Positions 43,897-53,172 are shown, counted from the first letter of the stretch. The stretch: 64,000 nucleotides of DNA from JAFNGF01 sp964567045 (GCA_964567045.1 CAZMLE010000007.1:39013-103012); one strand, 5' to 3'. Notes: generated by a model not told the origin, from the letters alone. Translations and numbers: made by a program.

Positions 43897-45119
43897 CTAA
43901 TAAGCAAGCAGCAATAAAGGTTATCCAGCACTTACAGCGCAACGGCTTTCAGGCGCTGCTGGCCGGCGGCTGTGTGCGCGACATGCTGTTGGGTCGACAG
44001 GCCAATGATTATGATGTCGCAACTGACGCCCAGCCGAAAGACGTAATGAGATTGTTTAAGCGCACACTGAAGGTGGGGGCAAAGTTCGGAGTCGTAATTG
44101 TATTAACTAATAACCAACAAGTGGAGGTGGCCACATTCAGAACAGAAGGCGGATACGCCGACGGCAGACACCCCAGCGCAGTCAGGTTTGCTACTGCCGC
44201 AGAGGATGCCAGCCGAAGAGATTTCACCATCAATGGGATGTTTTACGACCCGCTGACCGACAAGGTAATTGATTACGTCAACGGACAAGCCGACCTGGCA
44301 AGGCAGATAGTGCGAACCATTGGCAAGCCCGAAGAGCGATTCGCTGAGGATTACCTGCGGATGCTGCGGGCGGTGCGATTTTCTACCCAGCTTGGTTTTG
44401 CGATTGAGCCGGCGACTTTCTCAGCGATCTGCCGACTTGCGGCAAACATCACCAAGATAAGCGGTGAACGCATAGCGATAGAGCTGGAGGGAATCCTTGT
44501 TCATCCCGGTCGTGCTGCCGGGGTGGGCACGCTTGGGGAAACCGGGCTGGCTCAAGCAATTTTCCCCGGCTTTGGCAGGGGGCAGACAAAGGTGGCCACT
44601 AACGTGCTGGGACATCTGCGGAAAAAGGTTGATTTTGCCTTGGCGCTGGCCGGGCTTTTTGCCCACTGTTCAACTGAATTTACGCTGGAAAAGTGTCGGA
44701 TTTTGAGGCTAAGCAGAAATCAGGCCAGGCACCTTAAATTCCTGCTGGCTAATAGAGGCCAACTCCTAAATGAGCAGATGTCACTGGCGGAACTGAGACT
44801 GATTGTCTCTGAGCCATATTTCTGGGACCTGTATGAGCTGCAAAAAGCGATTCAGAAGGCTGAAGATGACAGTCGCAAGAATCTTGCTCCGTTGATTAGA
44901 CTGCGCAAAAGAATAAGAGCACTTGGTGACATTGAACTGCGGCCTAAGCCACTGCTCAATGGCCATGACTTGATCCGATTGGGTGCTGTGCCGGGTCCGG
45001 CTCTGGGCCAATTGGCCCAGGAGTTGTACATCGCCCAATTGGAGGGCGTCGTAAAAACCCCCGCGCAAGCCGAAAAATGGGCCATGCAATGGCTCAAAAA
45101 GCACGCGACCCACAAGTAA
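43893..45119 (+). CDS. CCA tRNA nucleotidyltransferase / poly(A) polymerase family
   Basis: The 408-residue product has the class II nucleotidyltransferase head (LLAGGCVRDMLLGRQANDYDVATDA, GG and DxD motifs; FRTEGGYADGRHPSAV; SRRDFTINGMFYDP), then GKPEERFAEDYLRMLRAVRFSTQLGF. The ATG at 43893 overlaps the rsmD stop (ATGA). CCA addition versus a related polymerase activity cannot be told by sequence alone; CCA enzyme is likelier as no other copy is seen. Confidence 0.88.
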   Translation: MTNKQAAIKVIQHLQRNGFQALLAGGCVRDMLLGRQANDYDVATDAQPKDVMRLFKRTLKVGAKFGVVIVLTNNQQVEVATFRTEGGYADGRHPSAVRFATAAEDASRRDFTINGMFYDPLTDKVIDYVNGQADLARQIVRTIGKPEERFAEDYLRMLRAVRFSTQLGFAIEPATFSAICRLAANITKISGERIAIELEGILVHPGRAAGVGTLGETGLAQAIFPGFGRGQTKVATNVLGHLRKKVDFALALAGLFAHCSTEFTLEKCRILRLSRNQARHLKFLLANRGQLLNEQMSLAELRLIVSEPYFWDLYELQKAIQKAEDDSRKNLAPLIRLRKRIRALGDIELRPKPLLNGHDLIRLGAVPGPALGQLAQELYIAQLEGVVKTPAQAEKWAMQWLKKHATHK

Positions 45120-45161
45120 TTTTTTGCGCGACCCTGCGCGTTGACTTTTTGGAAATCCTCG

Positions 45162-45188
45162 GTTGACGCGTGCCCCATGATGTGATGC
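45162..45188 (+). repeat. 27-bp element, copy 1
   Basis: GTTGACG, eight variable bases, ATGATGTGAT then GC. The second copy at 45961-45987 matches at 20 of 27 positions, with identical flanking words. Each lies upstream of an isolated accessory gene. Confidence 0.45.
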
Positions 45189-45245
45189 TTTCTGCCCCGC
45201 GAAATAAGGATATGATACCCTGACAACCCAGGGAGAAAGTGTATT

Positions 45246-45332
45246 ATGACGGCAAAGAACAGACAGGAGCTTCTGTGCAGAAGGAGACAGTTTGTGTTTG
45301 CCGTCTTACACAGACTGTATAATCATTGTTGA
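45246..45332 (+). other. Possible 28-codon small ORF with hairpin
   Basis: ATG 45246 with GGGAG ten bases before opens a 28-codon frame, rich in Arg and Gln, ending TGA 45330-45332. Within it, GACGGCAAA (45249-45257) and TTTGCCGTC (45297-45305) form a perfect 9-bp inverted repeat. It may be a structured RNA or palindromic element rather than a gene. Confidence 0.25.
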
Positions 45333-45379
45333 GCAGCGTTCGCTGAGAGGTGATCAACCGTTCAGATTGGAGCGTTGTA

Positions 45380-45832
45380 GTGAGCAAACAGTTTCAATTG
45401 CCTAAATCTTGGCAATATTTTCTCTTGGGTGTTGTTCTTTGGGTTTTAGTGGATTTTGGAACAGCAGGCGGATTTCGGATCACCTACTTCGGAAAATATG
45501 GATTGACTCTCTTGCTCTTCTATGTCGGTTATCCGCTAGTGTTTTCTGTGCTCATATTTAAGCTGCGTTGGAGTGAAAGTCGTTTATTTCCTGCAACTCT
45601 CGTTGCCATTTTTATCGTTGAAGTTGTCTTTACAGGGAATCCGTTAGTAATGACTTTTCCTGCCCTAATCTGGGGAATTCCATTGGCGATTATGATTTAT
45701 GTGCCGTTAACGTATTTTCCGCTCTGGTTTGTTCGCAAGGAAACAGCAAAGCACTGGATACTGATCTTAGGTCTGACCGTTGTAGAAGTAATAATCATGA
45801 TGTTAGCAACATTTGGTGAGCCGCGTTCATAA
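45380..45832 (+). CDS. Small polytopic membrane protein of unknown function
   Basis: The GTG at 45380 is preferred because GGAG precedes it at a suitable distance (a GTG at 45350 is also open). The 150-residue product has four or so predicted membrane helices (WQYFLLGVVLWVLVDF; LTLLLFYVGYPLVFSVLIF; VAIFIVEVVFTGNPLVMTFPALIWGIPLAIMIYVPL; ILILGLTVVEVIIMMLATF). No family recognised. Confidence 0.65.
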   Translation: MSKQFQLPKSWQYFLLGVVLWVLVDFGTAGGFRITYFGKYGLTLLLFYVGYPLVFSVLIFKLRWSESRLFPATLVAIFIVEVVFTGNPLVMTFPALIWGIPLAIMIYVPLTYFPLWFVRKETAKHWILILGLTVVEVIIMMLATFGEPRS

Positions 45833-45960
45833 TGCTGCCCGGCAACTGCATGCACTCGCCCGCTTCGCTCCGCTCATCGTGGGGGTTATACTATGGATGC
45901 AAGGTAAGTGGAAGAGCCATATTTTTACGCGGTTTCGCGCCTTTTCTTGCGAAATTCGCA

Positions 45961-45987
45961 GTTGACGGTCACGTCATGATGTGATAC
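45961..45987 (+). repeat. 27-bp element, copy 2
   Basis: GTTGACG, eight variable bases, ATGATGTGAT then AC, like 45162-45188. It lies 29 bases before the start of the gene at 46017. Confidence 0.45.
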
Positions 45988-46016
45988 TGAGACTTGGAGA
46001 GGTCTGGAGTCTTATA

Positions 46017-47270
46017 ATGTCCAATAAAAATAAGCATACGAAGATTGATTATAAAGAATTTTTGGATTGCGTCTTCTCCATTGGTCTAAAGGCGTCTCAT
46101 GCACTTAGAGAGAAACTCGAGGTGGGTGAGAATGTCTTTCGTAACCGTCCGCCATATTCCCATGAAAACACAAGGAATATTTACATTTATAGAACTCTTG
46201 ACGAGGCACAAAAAGCACTAGTTTGTTTCCCACGATGGAAGGAGTTTTTTACTGATGAAAGTATGAAACTGGAGACTGATATACAAAGGCACATGATGAG
46301 AATCACCGAACAATCAGTCCACGATGAAATATCATTAAGGTGCCGGAAACTAGCAGAAGCGTTACTAGATACACTACTGTTTCAAAACACTAATGACAAC
46401 CGATACTTCAGGGACTATTTTTATTTTCATGAATTATGGGAGTGGCAAAGACAACAGAAAGACCGACAGGAGTTTTACGGATTCACCAGTAAAAATGCCG
46501 ATTATTTCATGCAGACCATAAGGCAAGGTATCCACAAGCTCGAAATAGAGGGATTGGAAATCGACAAGAGATGGTACTTGGATACAGCGAAGCCAATTGC
46601 CAGAATCAAGAACGTGAAATTCGCGGGTTTTCTGTCTAAGTATAAAAGAGTCGCTGCGCGAGGACCCGAAGTAACATTACTGTTAGCAAGATCCTATTCA
46701 CAGGCATATGGTGATTCTGAAATAGTACACTTCTCACCTCTGGACGTGAGTCCTTCCTATACGGTGAGAGAATCGGAGATCAAAGCCATGAGAGCGGCGA
46801 TATTGAGTATCCATTTGATAGCAACGCTACAGGATCTTTCGTTGCTCTCCCTTGAAAATGGAAATGTCCTATCGGAGCTTCGTCCAAGTATATACTCTTA
46901 CAACCATTACGACCAATTAACGCGTTCAATAGCGCCAGCCGGCGATTACGTTTTTATTCGCGGTAACGTTTGCCAAATAATCAAGGAATGTCGAAGTAAG
47001 TATGGGTACTTCTGTTATCACGTGCGGTATATTGATGCACCGCCAATCTCTGGCATCACCGATGACTGGTTTGCCTCTTTTGAAATTCAAAGGCTTGGTA
47101 ATATGGCTGAGTTGCTGGAGCGTGTGAAAAGCGTCTACCAAAAGCATAATATTGAATTGTCGCATGGCTCTTTCAACCGAATTGACAAGGAATGCTTTGA
47201 ACAAGCATTAGTACGGAGTGTTCATGAGACGATCGCTTTCTTAAGAAATCAAGGCGGCACTAGTAAATAG
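46017..47270 (+). CDS. Uncharacterised accessory protein
   Basis: ATG 46017 has GGAG eight bases before it. The 417-residue product is soluble, mixed helical, with charged stretches (LDCVFSIGLKASHALREKLEVGENVF; RNIYIYRTLDEAQKALVCFPRWKEFF; FYFHELWEWQRQQKDRQEFYG). I recognise no domain. Base composition is more A/T-rich than the neighbours, with AGA/AAA-rich codons, which suits a recent acquisition. It stands alone among intergenic stretches. Confidence 0.6.
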   Translation: MSNKNKHTKIDYKEFLDCVFSIGLKASHALREKLEVGENVFRNRPPYSHENTRNIYIYRTLDEAQKALVCFPRWKEFFTDESMKLETDIQRHMMRITEQSVHDEISLRCRKLAEALLDTLLFQNTNDNRYFRDYFYFHELWEWQRQQKDRQEFYGFTSKNADYFMQTIRQGIHKLEIEGLEIDKRWYLDTAKPIARIKNVKFAGFLSKYKRVAARGPEVTLLLARSYSQAYGDSEIVHFSPLDVSPSYTVRESEIKAMRAAILSIHLIATLQDLSLLSLENGNVLSELRPSIYSYNHYDQLTRSIAPAGDYVFIRGNVCQIIKECRSKYGYFCYHVRYIDAPPISGITDDWFASFEIQRLGNMAELLERVKSVYQKHNIELSHGSFNRIDKECFEQALVRSVHETIAFLRNQGGTSK

Positions 47271-47419
47271 AACTCTTCGTGAAAAAACTAGGGGCAGCCA
47301 TCTATCAAATTTAGGGAACAAGGGAATTAGACGTGTACGCTCGCCCCATTGGGTGTACATTTTTCGATGAGTTGTGCTTGATAATGATAAGTTTTGATAG
47401 AGGACAGCGGTTGCTCGCG

Positions 47420-47518
47420 GCATTTCCTGCGGATACTGCACCGCTGGGCGGTGATGGATTGGTCGATCTGCGTGACCTTGCACTTCTGGCAGAGAATTGG
47501 CTTTGGCCGAACGAATAA
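47420..47518 (+). pseudogene. Remnant of a dockerin-type C-terminus
   Basis: The frame reads GGDGLVDLRDLALLAENWLWPNE then TAA 47516-47518. This is the terminal half of a planctomycete dockerin, without any credible upstream protein. Its stop codon overlaps the ATG of the next gene (TAATG), which suggests that a dockerin protein once stood upstream and was deleted. Confidence 0.65.
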
Positions 47519-48675
47519 TGCAACCATTTACGCTTTTAATCAAGCCATCCGGTTCAGACTGTAACCTCGACTGCAAATACTGTTTCTACAAAAATCGTGC
47601 TCCTGAAGTTGGCCGGGGCAGACAGCGCATGAGCGACCAGGTGCTGGAGAAGCTCATCAAAGATTATATGCAAACGGATTTCCCGGTTGCCGGCTTTGCC
47701 TGGCAGGGGGGTGAGCCGACCTTGATGGGCGTCGATTTTTTCGCAAAGGTGGCCCAGTTGCAGAAAAAATATGGCAAGGCCGGCCAACAAGTAAGCAACA
47801 CGCTACAGACTAACGGCGTTCTGCTTGATGACAACTGGTGCGGATTTTTTCACGACAATAAGTTTCTGCTCGGCATAAGCATTGATGGACCGGAGGAATT
47901 TCACAATTACTATCGCGTGGACCGTTCCGGCGCAGGCACTTTTGACAAGGTCGCCAGAGGCATCGAAAACTGCAAAAAACATGAGGTCGAATTTAACGCC
48001 CTTATTCTACTGAACAGCCGGAACGTGGGACAGCCGCAGCGCCTGTTTGATTTCTTTGTCGAAAATGATATGACATATTTGCAGTTTATTCCTTGCGTTG
48101 AGATAGACCCAGCAGCAGGGGGAATAGCAGATTTCTCCATCACACCGCAGCAGTATGGCGACTTTTTATGTGGGCTATTTGACCTGTGGTACAATTACGG
48201 GCCGCAAAAGGTGAACATTCGTGAGTTTGATTCGGTAATAACCTACTATATTATGGGTAAACACACAATCTGCACGTATAGCAGGCAGTGTGCGGGTTTT
48301 GTTGTCATTGAGCACACAGGTGATGCTTTTTGCTGCGAGTTTTTTGTGGAGCCAAAATGGCGCTTAGGTAATATATTGGAGACGCCGTTGCAAGAGCTTG
48401 CCGCCAGCGGTAAAAAGCGAGCTTTTGCGCAGGACAAGGCAAAACTCTCTGGCAGGTGTCTTGTTTGCAGGTACGTTGACATTTGCCGCGGCGGGTGTAT
48501 GAAAGACAGAGTGCGTTTGGCTGGCGATCCCAGACAAGAAAGCTATTTCTGCCGAAGCTATAAACAATTCTTCGATCATACAATCCCCAGGTTTACGCAG
48601 ATAGCAGCGGCAATCAAGGCAGGTTCTCTGGACCGGCACACACGTTCCTCTGAGAAGGTTCGGCTGCGAATTTGA
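47518..48675 (+). CDS. Anaerobic sulfatase maturase-type radical SAM enzyme (copy 1)
   Basis: The 385-residue product has the radical SAM cysteines C15-x3-C19-x2-C22 (SDCNLDCKYCFY), AWQGGEPTLMG, and a C-terminal SPASM region (CSRQCAGFVVIEHTGDAFCCEFFVEPKWRLGNI...CLVCRYVDICRGGCMKDR) for two auxiliary 4Fe-4S clusters. anSME enzymes convert an active-site Cys or Ser of sulfatases to formylglycine without oxygen. The ATG overlaps the stop of the dockerin remnant. A second copy follows; no sulfatase gene is in the window. Confidence 0.9.
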   Translation: MQPFTLLIKPSGSDCNLDCKYCFYKNRAPEVGRGRQRMSDQVLEKLIKDYMQTDFPVAGFAWQGGEPTLMGVDFFAKVAQLQKKYGKAGQQVSNTLQTNGVLLDDNWCGFFHDNKFLLGISIDGPEEFHNYYRVDRSGAGTFDKVARGIENCKKHEVEFNALILLNSRNVGQPQRLFDFFVENDMTYLQFIPCVEIDPAAGGIADFSITPQQYGDFLCGLFDLWYNYGPQKVNIREFDSVITYYIMGKHTICTYSRQCAGFVVIEHTGDAFCCEFFVEPKWRLGNILETPLQELAASGKKRAFAQDKAKLSGRCLVCRYVDICRGGCMKDRVRLAGDPRQESYFCRSYKQFFDHTIPRFTQIAAAIKAGSLDRHTRSSEKVRLRI

Positions 48676-48751
48676 TAAAATGTTCTGGGCCCCCGCGAAG
48701 GAACACCGCTCCGCGGGAACCCAAGCGAGAACTATAAGGACACAAGAACCG

Positions 48752-49894
48752 ATGGAGCCATTTACTCTGCTAATAAAACCAAGCGGCTCGGACTGTAATC
48801 TGGATTGCAAATACTGCTTCTACAAGTACAGAGCCCCCGAAGTCGGCCAGGGCAAACAGCGGATGAGCGAAGAGGTCCTTGAAAAACTGGTCAAGGATTA
48901 TATGCAGTTGCGTTTCCCCGTGGCGGGCTTTGCCTGGCAGGGCGGTGAGCCTACGCTGATGGGCCTTGACTTCTATAAGAGGGCGGTGGAACTACAAAAA
49001 AAATACGGCGCTGCCGGGCAGAAAGTGGGCAACTCGCTGCAGACCAACGCAATTCTGCTCAACGATGATTGGTGCAGGTTCCTTCACGATAATAATTTTC
49101 TTGTCGGAATCAGTGCTGATGGCCCAGAAGAACTGCATGATTACTACCGGCTCGACCACGCCGGCTCCGGCACATTTGATAAGGTAAATAGAGCCATCGA
49201 AAAATGCAAAGAATACAAGGTCGAGTTTAATACTCTCACTTTGCTGAACGATAGAAATACCGGCCACCCGGATGAGTTGTTTGATTTTTTTATCGCACAT
49301 GGTATCCGTTATTTGCAGTTTATCCCCTGCGTAGAGCTTGATCAGGCCACGGGCAAAGTTACCGATTTCTCGGTTACGCCGCAGCAGCTTGGCCAGTTCT
49401 GGTGCAGGATGTTCGACCGCTGGTATGATTATGGGTCGACGAACCTGAGCATCCGAGATTTTGACTCGATCCTCGCATTCTATCTGACGGGCAAACACAC
49501 GATTTGCACGTTCGATAGACAATGCAGTCAGTACATTGTCATTGAGCACACCGGCGACGCCTTCTGTTGTGATTTTTTTGTTGAGCCGAGGTGGCGATTG
49601 GGTAACATTTTTGAAACGCCGATTCAAGAACTGGCCGCCGGCGGCAAAAAACGGGCATTTGCCCGAGCCAAGCAAAATCTGTGCAATAAATGCCTGGTCT
49701 GCAGGTATCTTGCCATCTGTCGTGGCGGCTGTATGAAGGATAGAGCCGCCTTCGACAAGGATAATTTCGGCAGAGAAAGCTATTTCTGCGAAGCCTATAA
49801 ACGCTTTTTTGAGTACACTATGCCGAGGTTTAGCCAAATAGCTGCCCAGGTTAATGCCGGGTTAGCGCCGACAAGGCAGCCCTTAGTTCAATAA
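48752..49894 (+). CDS. Anaerobic sulfatase maturase-type radical SAM enzyme (copy 2)
   Basis: The 380-residue product is closely related to the gene at 47518: the same PFTLLIKPSGSDCNLDCKYCFYK opening, C15/C19/C22, AWQGGEPTLMGLDFY, and SPASM part (CSQYIVIEHTGDAFCCDFFVEPRWRLGNI...CLVCRYLAICRGGCMKDR). ATG 48752 is chosen by alignment with copy 1, with AAGGA 11 bases before. Two maturases side by side imply a tandem duplication, with possible division of labour between sulfatase types (inference). Confidence 0.9.
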   Translation: MEPFTLLIKPSGSDCNLDCKYCFYKYRAPEVGQGKQRMSEEVLEKLVKDYMQLRFPVAGFAWQGGEPTLMGLDFYKRAVELQKKYGAAGQKVGNSLQTNAILLNDDWCRFLHDNNFLVGISADGPEELHDYYRLDHAGSGTFDKVNRAIEKCKEYKVEFNTLTLLNDRNTGHPDELFDFFIAHGIRYLQFIPCVELDQATGKVTDFSVTPQQLGQFWCRMFDRWYDYGSTNLSIRDFDSILAFYLTGKHTICTFDRQCSQYIVIEHTGDAFCCDFFVEPRWRLGNIFETPIQELAAGGKKRAFARAKQNLCNKCLVCRYLAICRGGCMKDRAAFDKDNFGRESYFCEAYKRFFEYTMPRFSQIAAQVNAGLAPTRQPLVQ

Positions 49895-49912
49895 GTTTAG
49901 AAAGGACAAGTT

Positions 49913-50884
49913 ATGAAACCAATCAAACGCAGAACCTTCCTGGTCCGTTCCGTTGGTGCCGCTGCCGGCCTTGGTCTTGCTGGCTGTTCATCCAGCCACT
50001 TATCCGACAGCCGACCGTCAACAGCAGCGTCCGGCACAGCCCAGAGGTCGCACCGGCCCAATCGCATGGCCGTTTCCACCTATTCATTTTGGCGCTTCAA
50101 AGAAGGTTTGAAGCTCCCAATTAAGACCTGCATCGACGAGGCTGCCGAGATGGGCTTTGACGCGGTCGAGATACTTCACATTCAAATGGAAAAAGAAACC
50201 AATGAGTATCTACAAGACCTCAAACGTCGTGCGATTGTCAATGGTCTCGATTTATGTTCCCTGGGTATCCACCAGGGCTTCGTCTCCCCGGATGAAGAAA
50301 AAAGGCAAAAGAACATCGACCATACTGTCAACTGCATCGAGCTGGCTTACAGGCTCGGGATACCCATAATGCGCCTTAACACCGGAAGATGGGGAACCAC
50401 CGGGAACTTCGACGAGCTGATGAAAAATCGCGGCATCGAGCCGACCTTGCCGGGATATACGGATGACGACGGCTTCAAATGGGTGATCGACAGTATTGAA
50501 AAGTGCGTGCCCACTGCCGAGAAATGCGGAGTCATCCTGGCCCTGGAAAACCACTGGGGCCTGGCCCGAACACCGGAAGGGCTGCTCAAGATTGTAAACG
50601 CGATTAGCTCGCCCTGGCTGCAGGTTCTGCTGGACACCGGCAATTTTCTGGAGGACCCATACGATAAAATCGAGCAGTGTACACCCCAGGCTGTTTATAT
50701 GCACGCCAAGACCTACTATGGCGGCGGACTATGGTACAGTCTGGAGCTTGACTACGACCGCATAGCCAAGATTATGCGCAAGCACAATTTCCGTGGCTAT
50801 GTGTCGCTCGAATTCGAGGGCAACGAAGACTACAAAACCGCTATCCCCAAAAGCCTTGCCCTGCTGCGAAAAGCCTTTGGCTGA
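49913..50884 (+). CDS. Tat/lipoprotein sugar phosphate isomerase/epimerase
   Basis: The 323-residue product starts with a signal that has both a twin Arg (IKRRTFLVRS) and a lipobox (GLAGC). The rest is an AP-endonuclease-2-type TIM barrel (CIDEAAEMGFDAVEILHIQM, GLDLCSLGIHQGF, GIPIMRLNTGRWG, CGVILALENHWGLARTPEG, LQVLLDTGNFLEDP, NFRGYVSLEFEG) with Glu/His/Asp/Glu metal ligands apparent. It probably isomerises a sugar or inositol-type substrate in the periplasm. AAAGGA site. Follows the maturase genes closely (18 bases), so it may share their transcript. Confidence 0.87.
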   Translation: MKPIKRRTFLVRSVGAAAGLGLAGCSSSHLSDSRPSTAASGTAQRSHRPNRMAVSTYSFWRFKEGLKLPIKTCIDEAAEMGFDAVEILHIQMEKETNEYLQDLKRRAIVNGLDLCSLGIHQGFVSPDEEKRQKNIDHTVNCIELAYRLGIPIMRLNTGRWGTTGNFDELMKNRGIEPTLPGYTDDDGFKWVIDSIEKCVPTAEKCGVILALENHWGLARTPEGLLKIVNAISSPWLQVLLDTGNFLEDPYDKIEQCTPQAVYMHAKTYYGGGLWYSLELDYDRIAKIMRKHNFRGYVSLEFEGNEDYKTAIPKSLALLRKAFG

Positions 50885-51051
50885 CGCCGCTGCCCCGTCG
50901 TCAGTGCTCTTTGGTGGGTTGCGCACTCATCGTGCGGTTTCGTAAGGCATCTCACAGCTTCGCGGTAGCGTTTGGGGGGCTTCTTGGCGCGGAATATAAC
51001 CGAGGTATAGGCTGGCTGTCTTCCCCACGAAAAGCGACCCGGCCTTTTTTA

Positions 51052-51080
51052 TTGACATAGAGCAGATTTATCTGTAGTAT
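51052..51080 (+). promoter_or_regulatory. Sigma-70-like promoter of the HEAT-repeat gene
   Basis: TTGACA (51052-51057), a 17-base spacer and TAGTAT (51075-51080) lie about 104 bases before the start of the gene at 51184. Confidence 0.55.
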
Positions 51081-51183
51081 ATTTCTATAAAGGACGAATA
51101 TCTAAGTTGTGGTTTTAGCCGCAGGCAGGAGCGAAAAAACCGCAAATTTACCAAGTTAGGCGTACATTTTGGAGATTCTTTAG

Positions 51184-52977
51184 ATGCTCAGCCAAAAAAC
51201 TCTCGCAGCAGTGCTGGCGACAGCGCTTTTGCTGGTCACTGCCAGCTTCAGCCAGACCCTCGAACAAAACTGGAATGATTTTCTGCACTATACAGCAATT
51301 GGCCGGCTGGATTTAGCCAAAGCATACGCCCAGGTCATCCTGCAAAGTAATCCCGATCCTGTCCAACTATTAGCTTTGAGCAAGGAGAATCCGGAAGGCT
51401 ATGCCATTTTGTTGAAGGTCCGTGAAAGTGCGCCTGATGCCGAGCTGGTCGAGCTTAGCGGCAAGGTACTGGAGATTATCGAGCGAGGCCAATTTATTCG
51501 CCGATCCGACCCCAAGATTATCGTGGAGGAGATAAAAAGGCTAAGCAGCACGGAGCGCGGCAAACTCGTGGCGACCGAACGGCTGAAAAACGCGGGCGAA
51601 TACGCAATACCATATATGCTTGATGCGATGGCCGACCGTGCCCGTGCGGAGGAGCTGCCGAACATCGTAGAGGCACTACCACAAATCGGTCTGCCTGCGA
51701 TAAGACCGCTGGCAGCCGGACTGCAAACGGAAAATGTGCAGGTCAAAGCCGAGATAATAAAGGCGCTGGGCAAGATCGCCTATCCACAGTCTCTGGGCTA
51801 CCTGAAATATGTTATGGAAAAGTCCGATTCGCCGGAAATGCGCGGACTGGCTGCTGAGAGCATCAAGCAGATCGACCCGGCGGCGCTGGCGGCTCCGGCG
51901 GCGCAGCTATTGTTCCAATTAGCAGAAGCATATTATGACCATTCGCAGTCTCTTGCCCCTGCGCAAGATGCGAATTTTGCCAATATATGGTTCTGGGATT
52001 CTGGTGGCCAACGGCTCGCCCGGCAGGAGGTTGACAAGAGCTACTTTCATGAGCTTATGGCCATGCGCTGCTGCGAGTGGTCGCTCAAAGCTGATGAGGG
52101 ATTTGGCTGGGCGATAGGCCTCTGGCTGGCTGCCTTTTTCAAAGCCGAAGCCACCGGCGTGAAGATGCCCGCCTATTTTGGAGATGGGCACGCTGGGGCG
52201 CTTGTATATGCGACCACCGCGGGACCTGAATATCTGCATCAGGCGCTTGCGCGGGCAATAAAAGACAAAAACGCCAACGTCGCTTTGGGTGCAGTTGAGG
52301 CGTTGGCCATTACCGCGGGCGAGAAATCGCTGTACTATACTGTAGGCCCAGTCCAGCCGCTGCTTCAGGCGCTATCTTTCGATGATAGAGCCGTAAGGTA
52401 TAGTGCGGCGATAGCGATAGCCGCAGCAGGACCCCAGGAAAGATTCGCTGAAAGTACACTGGTCGTCAACAATTTAGCCGAGGCTCTCGGCCAGAGCGCT
52501 CAGCAGGTCGGCGAAAGTACACCAAGGTGGAACCAGGAACTGGCCAGCAATTATTCGCTGCGGGCGGCTGAAGTTATGCTCAAACTTGCTCAAACTCGCA
52601 ACCGCGTCATTGATTTATCTGGCGCTCAGGTCGCTCTTATGAATGCGACGCAGACCAAGCGGCCGGAGATTCAGATTCTTGCCGGCCAGGTTTTAGCCCA
52701 TCTGGTTAGTCCTAATGCCCAGCGGACAATTGCGACGATGGCTCTGGATAGCGCCAATGACCCGCAGGTGCGGATACTTGCGTTTGATTCACTCGCTATG
52801 TCAGCGAAATTGCACGCCAATATGCTGCCTGACAATATCATCGGCCAGATTTACGCCCTGATTAGCTCGGATCAAACTGAGCCCGACCTTCGGGCAGCCG
52901 CCGCAGCCGCTTATGGCGCTTTGAACCTACCCAGCCGAAAGGTCAAAGACCTCATCCTCGACCAGGCAAAAAGCTGA
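51184..52977 (+). CDS. Exported HEAT-repeat protein
   Basis: The 597-residue product has a signal peptide (LAAVLATALLLVTASFSQ) and runs of HEAT-type helical pairs (LPNIVEALPQIGLPAIRPLAAGLQTENVQVKAEIIKALGKI; VALGAVEALAITAGE...LQALSFDDRAVRYSAAIAIAAAG; ILAGQVLAHLVSPNAQRTIATMALDSANDPQVRILAFDSLAM). HEAT arrays act as scaffolds for proteins. GGAG site before ATG. Partner unknown. Confidence 0.85.
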   Translation: MLSQKTLAAVLATALLLVTASFSQTLEQNWNDFLHYTAIGRLDLAKAYAQVILQSNPDPVQLLALSKENPEGYAILLKVRESAPDAELVELSGKVLEIIERGQFIRRSDPKIIVEEIKRLSSTERGKLVATERLKNAGEYAIPYMLDAMADRARAEELPNIVEALPQIGLPAIRPLAAGLQTENVQVKAEIIKALGKIAYPQSLGYLKYVMEKSDSPEMRGLAAESIKQIDPAALAAPAAQLLFQLAEAYYDHSQSLAPAQDANFANIWFWDSGGQRLARQEVDKSYFHELMAMRCCEWSLKADEGFGWAIGLWLAAFFKAEATGVKMPAYFGDGHAGALVYATTAGPEYLHQALARAIKDKNANVALGAVEALAITAGEKSLYYTVGPVQPLLQALSFDDRAVRYSAAIAIAAAGPQERFAESTLVVNNLAEALGQSAQQVGESTPRWNQELASNYSLRAAEVMLKLAQTRNRVIDLSGAQVALMNATQTKRPEIQILAGQVLAHLVSPNAQRTIATMALDSANDPQVRILAFDSLAMSAKLHANMLPDNIIGQIYALISSDQTEPDLRAAAAAAYGALNLPSRKVKDLILDQAKS

Positions 52978-53010
52978 CAAGAAAGTGAAAACCAATCTCA
53001 CTTTCTTGTC
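52976..53010 (+). terminator. Long hairpin after the HEAT-repeat gene
   Basis: GACAAGAAAGTGA (52976-52988) and TCACTTTCTTGTC (52998-53010) are perfect 13-bp arms around 9 bases. The left arm overlaps the TGA stop. There is no T-run after it; it may act as bidirectional stem terminator or RNA stabiliser. Confidence 0.6.
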
Positions 53011-53013
53011 ATC

Positions 53014-53064
53014 CCTTCGACAAGCTCAGGGCGGGCTCTGAGCGAAGCGTAGCGGAGTCGAAGG
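53014..53064. repeat. CCTTCGAC/GTCGAAGG imperfect palindromic repeat
   Basis: Outer arms CCTTCGAC (53014-53021) and GTCGAAGG (53057-53064) enclose CTCAGG...CTGAGCGAAGCG. It belongs to the same word family as the element in 43265-43308. Such elements recur in many environmental genomes, from general experience. Confidence 0.6.
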
Positions 53065-53172
53065 ATCTGGCCGACGAAGTAAACTCTATCCTCCAGGTTT
53101 GCCATTACGAGTCCACGCAAACAAACGCGGCAATCTGCTTATCATTTCGCAAGTCGGCACAAAAATAAATAA

